Of a DNA stretch of 32,554 nucleotides, positions 29,676-32,554 are shown piece by piece. The position numbers and the translations under genes were made by a program. The first letter of the stretch is position 1, and every line of letters begins with the position of its first letter. A model generated the notes under the pieces. That model searched no databases, was not told where the DNA came from, and worked only from the letters and a program-made list of their open reading frames with translations. Source of the stretch: Chloroflexota bacterium (GTDB taxonomy: Bacteria; Chloroflexota; Anaerolineae; UBA4142); assembly GCA_016865935.1 (NCBI GenBank), contig VGOB01000037.1, positions 1 through 32,554 of the forward strand, given 5' to 3'.

Positions 29676-32468
29676 ATGACACAATGGAGATCGCTCGATG
29701 TCGAGTCAATCGTCTCGCACGTCCTACGCCTATCGCAGTTCGCCGAAGCGCAAGCGGACACGTTCCACGTCGAGTTTTTGCTCGATGGTCGCAACCCTGT
29801 TCGCACGCCGCCGTTCCAAGTGGATTTCACCCCGCAAGACGCCGAGGACCTTCGCTGGTACCTCGAAGATTACTTGGCGTTTCCGCTCAACCCCGCGCCG
29901 CAAAGAGCCGCGCGCATCGAAGAACGAATGCGCGAAATCGGCGTCACCCTTTTCCGCAACGTCTTTGAATCGAACGAAGCGATGCGCCGCGCGTGGGCGC
30001 GCTTGCCCGACTTGAACGACACGCGCATCGAAATCGTCGCCGAAGTGCAACACGCGACCGCGATTCCCTGGGAATTGCTGCGCGACCCAGAGACGGACAA
30101 GGTCTTGGCGGTGCACGCGCGCGCGTTCGTCCGCGCGGCGTCGAATCAAGTTGAACCCCCACCTCTACCCCCACCCCAGCCCTCTCCCGCTTCGCAGGGG
30201 AGGGAGAAGATTCGCGTGCTGCTCGTCATCTGTCGTCCGCGCGCGGGAGACGATGTGCCGTTTCGTTCCGTCGCCAGCCGCATTGTCAAGACGTTGAGCG
30301 ACGAGGCGCGCGAGTTTGTGCAACTCGATGTTCTGCGCCCGCCGACCATCGAGCAGTTGAGCGCGGTGCTGGATGCGGCGAAGAAACGCGGTCAGCCGTA
30401 CCACATCGTCCATTTCGACGGGCACGGCGTTTACGAAGAGGTCAACCAACTTGCCGATTGGCTCAAGCGTCTCAGTCCGCTGATTCTGGGCGCGGGCGGC
30501 AAGCACGGGTTTTTGATTTTTGAAAATCCCGCGCGCAAGGACAATGCGGATTACATTGACGGCGCGACGCTGGGCAAAGTGCTGACCGATAACGATGTGC
30601 CCGCGCTCGTGCTGAACGCGTGTCGTTCCGCGTTCGCCGACCCGCCGACGCAACCGCTCGATGCGAATTCGGCGGGCGATGTTGGGCAACAAGTGCGCGC
30701 GTTCGGTTCGTTCGCGCAAGCGGTGACGAACGCGGGCGTCGCGGGCGTCGTCGCGATGCGCTACACGCTCTACGTCGAGACGGCGAAGGAATTCGTCGCG
30801 AATCTCTACGCCGCGCTCGCCGCTGGACAATCGTTGGGGCAAGCCGTGACATTCGGGCGCAAACAATTGGCGCTGAATCCGCTGCGCGAAATCGCGTTCA
30901 AACCGATCGCGCTGCAAGATTGGGCGGTGCCGATTGTCTACGAGGCGGCGGAGATTGAATTGTTTCCGCGTGTGGGGGCGTTTAATAAAACGCCCCTACG
31001 CATCACGTCCAACCTCCAATCTCCAACTTCCAACCTCCAATTCGACTTGCCGCCGCGTCCCGATATCGAATTTATCGGACGCGATGAAACGCTGCTCGCG
31101 CTCGACCGCGCGTTCGATTCCCAACGAATCGTTTTGTTGCACGCGTTCGCGGGGAGCGGCAAGACGACGACCGCCGTCGAATTCGCGCGCTGGTACAACG
31201 CAACAGGCGGAATCGGGAATGATATTTTCTTCACATCGTTCGAGCGGCGCAAGACGTTGGCGGACGCGCTGAACGAAACGATTGGACGCGCGTTCTACGA
31301 CGATCTCGAACAATCGGGCGTGCATTGGCTCACGCTGACCAATGAACAACGACGCAATGTCGCCTTGCAAGTGATGCAACAGGTGCCGATGCTGTGGATT
31401 TGGGACAACGTCGAACCGATTGCGGGATTTCCTGCGGGGACGCCGTCCGCGTGGAGCAAGGAAGAACAAGACGAACTCGTCGCGTTTTTGCGCGCGGCGC
31501 GCGAGACGCAAGCGAAATTCCTGTTGACCTCGCGCCGCGACGAACGCGGCTGGCTGGGCGATTTGCCGCGCCGCATCCCCGTTCCGCCGATGCCGATGCA
31601 AGAGCGCGTGGAATTGGCGCGCGCGCTCGGCAAAAAATACGGACAGCGTTTCTTCGAGGTGGAAAATTGGCGACCACTGTTGAAATTCACGCAGGGTAAT
31701 CCGCTGACGATTACGGTTGTCGTAGGCGTGGCGTTGCGGCAGGGAATAAAATCGAGACTAGAGATTAGAGATTTCGTCGAAAAGTTGCGCGCGGGTGAGC
31801 AAGCGTTTGAAGATGAGCAGAGCGAAGCGCGGAGCAAATCGCTTGGCGCGTCGCTCAGTTACGGCTTTGCGAGCGCGTTCACCGAAACCGAACACAAGCA
31901 ACTCGCGCTGTTGCATTTGTTTCAGGGGTTTGTGAACCCTACAATTTTTGTTTTAGTGTCCAAGTATGTAGATTCGCTTGAACCTGATCGGAATCTGAAT
32001 CAAGATCCCGAATTCGATGACGAAACCCTCAACACTAGCATCACATTGCTCAGCCGCGCCGCCGAGGTTGGTTTGCTTTCTTCACCCAGACATGGTGTAT
32101 TTACGATTCACCCTGCTCTACCGTGGTTTCTCAAGAAAGTATTTGATCAGCATTACCCAACATCATCCGTATCCAACGAAGAGGATCTAGCATTGCGGGC
32201 GAAGAAAGCATTCGTTTATGCTGTAGGTGGATTTACATTCTATCTGGTCAAACAGGCTCGCGGTATTCTTGATGTTCCGAAGGAAGTTTCGGAATTTGGT
32301 GTTCATAACGCGCCAGTCGCAGTTTTGGAACTTGAAGAACCGAATCTACTTCACGCTTACAAAATAGCTCGCGTTCATAACTGGTTGAATCCTACATTGG
32401 AAATGCTCCAAGCTTTACGAACAATATTGTTACGAGCCGAATTGATTGGTGGTGCAAGTCCGAGATAA
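29676..32468 (+). CDS. CHAT-protease / NB-ARC protein, C-terminally shortened
   Basis: This 930-residue protein combines a caspase-like CHAT protease with an NB-ARC STAND ATPase, an architecture linked to defence and cell death. An N-terminal region (1-150) with HATAIPWELLRD is followed by CHAT with the dyad His in VHFDGHG (about 245-251) and Cys in LNACRSA (about 316). NB-ARC begins with RPDIEFIGRDETLLAL, has P-loop AGSGKTTT (about 492-499), a Walker B-like MLWIWDNVEPI, the LLTSRRDE motif and GNPLTI. The expected sensor repeats (TPR or similar) are missing. The frame ends at 32468 soon after a helical region, beside a palindrome. At least four repeat-derived segments lie in the frame. ATG 29676 has no visible ribosome binding site, so the start is uncertain. 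Confidence 0.88.
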   Translation: MTQWRSLDVESIVSHVLRLSQFAEAQADTFHVEFLLDGRNPVRTPPFQVDFTPQDAEDLRWYLEDYLAFPLNPAPQRAARIEERMREIGVTLFRNVFESNEAMRRAWARLPDLNDTRIEIVAEVQHATAIPWELLRDPETDKVLAVHARAFVRAASNQVEPPPLPPPQPSPASQGREKIRVLLVICRPRAGDDVPFRSVASRIVKTLSDEAREFVQLDVLRPPTIEQLSAVLDAAKKRGQPYHIVHFDGHGVYEEVNQLADWLKRLSPLILGAGGKHGFLIFENPARKDNADYIDGATLGKVLTDNDVPALVLNACRSAFADPPTQPLDANSAGDVGQQVRAFGSFAQAVTNAGVAGVVAMRYTLYVETAKEFVANLYAALAAGQSLGQAVTFGRKQLALNPLREIAFKPIALQDWAVPIVYEAAEIELFPRVGAFNKTPLRITSNLQSPTSNLQFDLPPRPDIEFIGRDETLLALDRAFDSQRIVLLHAFAGSGKTTTAVEFARWYNATGGIGNDIFFTSFERRKTLADALNETIGRAFYDDLEQSGVHWLTLTNEQRRNVALQVMQQVPMLWIWDNVEPIAGFPAGTPSAWSKEEQDELVAFLRAARETQAKFLLTSRRDERGWLGDLPRRIPVPPMPMQERVELARALGKKYGQRFFEVENWRPLLKFTQGNPLTITVVVGVALRQGIKSRLEIRDFVEKLRAGEQAFEDEQSEARSKSLGASLSYGFASAFTETEHKQLALLHLFQGFVNPTIFVLVSKYVDSLEPDRNLNQDPEFDDETLNTSITLLSRAAEVGLLSSPRHGVFTIHPALPWFLKKVFDQHYPTSSVSNEEDLALRAKKAFVYAVGGFTFYLVKQARGILDVPKEVSEFGVHNAPVAVLELEEPNLLHAYKIARVHNWLNPTLEMLQALRTILLRAELIGGASPR
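30153..30207. repeat. Proline-coding repeat in the CHAT gene
   Basis: ACCCCCACC-type words then CCCTCTCCC and GGGGAGGG arms. It is the same class as the 55-bp units at 5105-5325. It is translated as a Pro-rich segment (EPPPLPPPQPSP) between the N-terminal region and the CHAT core. Confidence 0.8.
30972..31038. repeat. Two repeats in the CHAT/NB-ARC linker
   Basis: GGGGCGTTT (30975-30983), loop AATA, AAACGCCCC (30988-30996) is a perfect palindrome. It is followed by a stutter of CAACCTCCAATCTCCAAC words (31007-31038). Together they code the linker between the CHAT domain and the NB-ARC start. Confidence 0.85.
31917..31944. repeat. Small AGGGG-type palindrome in the CHAT gene
   Basis: GGGTT (31926-31930) and AACCC (31935-31939) in the frame TTGTTTCAGGGG...CCCTACAA. 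Downstream the base composition becomes AT-richer. Confidence 0.65.
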
Positions 32469-32491
32469 ATGGTGGCAGGATTGGACAAAAA

Positions 32492-32521
32492 GCGGGCTCT
32501 GGCAAGGCGCCGCGAGCCCGC
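32492..32521. repeat. Inverted repeat after the CHAT gene
   Basis: GCGGGCTC (32492-32499) and GAGCCCGC (32514-32521). It begins 24 bases after the stop. No T tract follows, so it is not a clear terminator. The remaining 33 bases hold no gene start that I can support. Confidence 0.6.
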
Positions 32522-32554
32522 GAGCGGGACGTGTCCGCCATTTATTCGTGATCC

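Overview
The window looks like chromosomal DNA of a GC-rich bacterium, most probably an uncultured Chloroflexota (Anaerolineae-like). This is an inference from gene content (CHAT/NB-ARC protein, V4R protein, CheB-CheR-PAS protein, LutB/LutC, DUF362) and from the many stutter and palindromic repeats between and inside genes. No rRNA or tRNA gene was seen.

Layout. 1-1810 (minus): a fabF remnant of 32 codons, a DUF2442/DUF4160 pair, and plsX. 1893-6782 (plus): a chemotaxis-type CheB-CheR-PAS protein whose start is out of frame because of a C10 tract, then a four-copy 55-bp tandem repeat and a PAS histidine kinase. 6873-7690: ribosomal protein L9 and a zinc-ribbon protein. 7891-10866: a redox/sulfur cluster. 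It has a near-consensus promoter with a CsoR-family operator, then thioredoxin, an FmdB-type zinc ribbon, a CstR-like regulator, a two-domain disulfide oxidoreductase with an in-frame UGA at a catalytic cysteine position, a CoA-binding protein, OsmC and a 2[4Fe-4S] ferredoxin. 10943-17388: a type III restriction-modification locus with a MntA-HepT toxin-antitoxin pair between mod and res, followed by two uncharacterised genes. 17388-21102: an MFS exporter and an OmpR-type two-component pair. 21179-24305 (minus): V4R protein, LysM-M23 peptidase and rho with a long leader. 24564-28141: a DUF362 gene convergent with lutC-lutB. 28258-32468: an atypical M24-fold protein and a CHAT/NB-ARC protein with a shortened C-terminus.

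The two strongest points are these. (1) At 8914-9615 a UGA replaces the first cysteine of a CxxC motif and the homologous reading frame continues in phase, so this is a likely selenoprotein. (2) Several classes of short palindromic and stutter repeats are dispersed through the window and many lie inside coding frames. One is in the type III methyltransferase, one is in each of the two histidine kinases at the same loop of the ATPase domain, and at least four are in the CHAT gene. They appear to add protein segments without breaking the frames, and sometimes lie over start or stop codons.

The thioredoxin-to-ferredoxin cluster reads as a sulfane-sulfur/thiol stress regulon. The type III R-M, MntA-HepT and CHAT/NB-ARC genes form the defence component. 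PlsX, L9 and Rho are housekeeping anchors.
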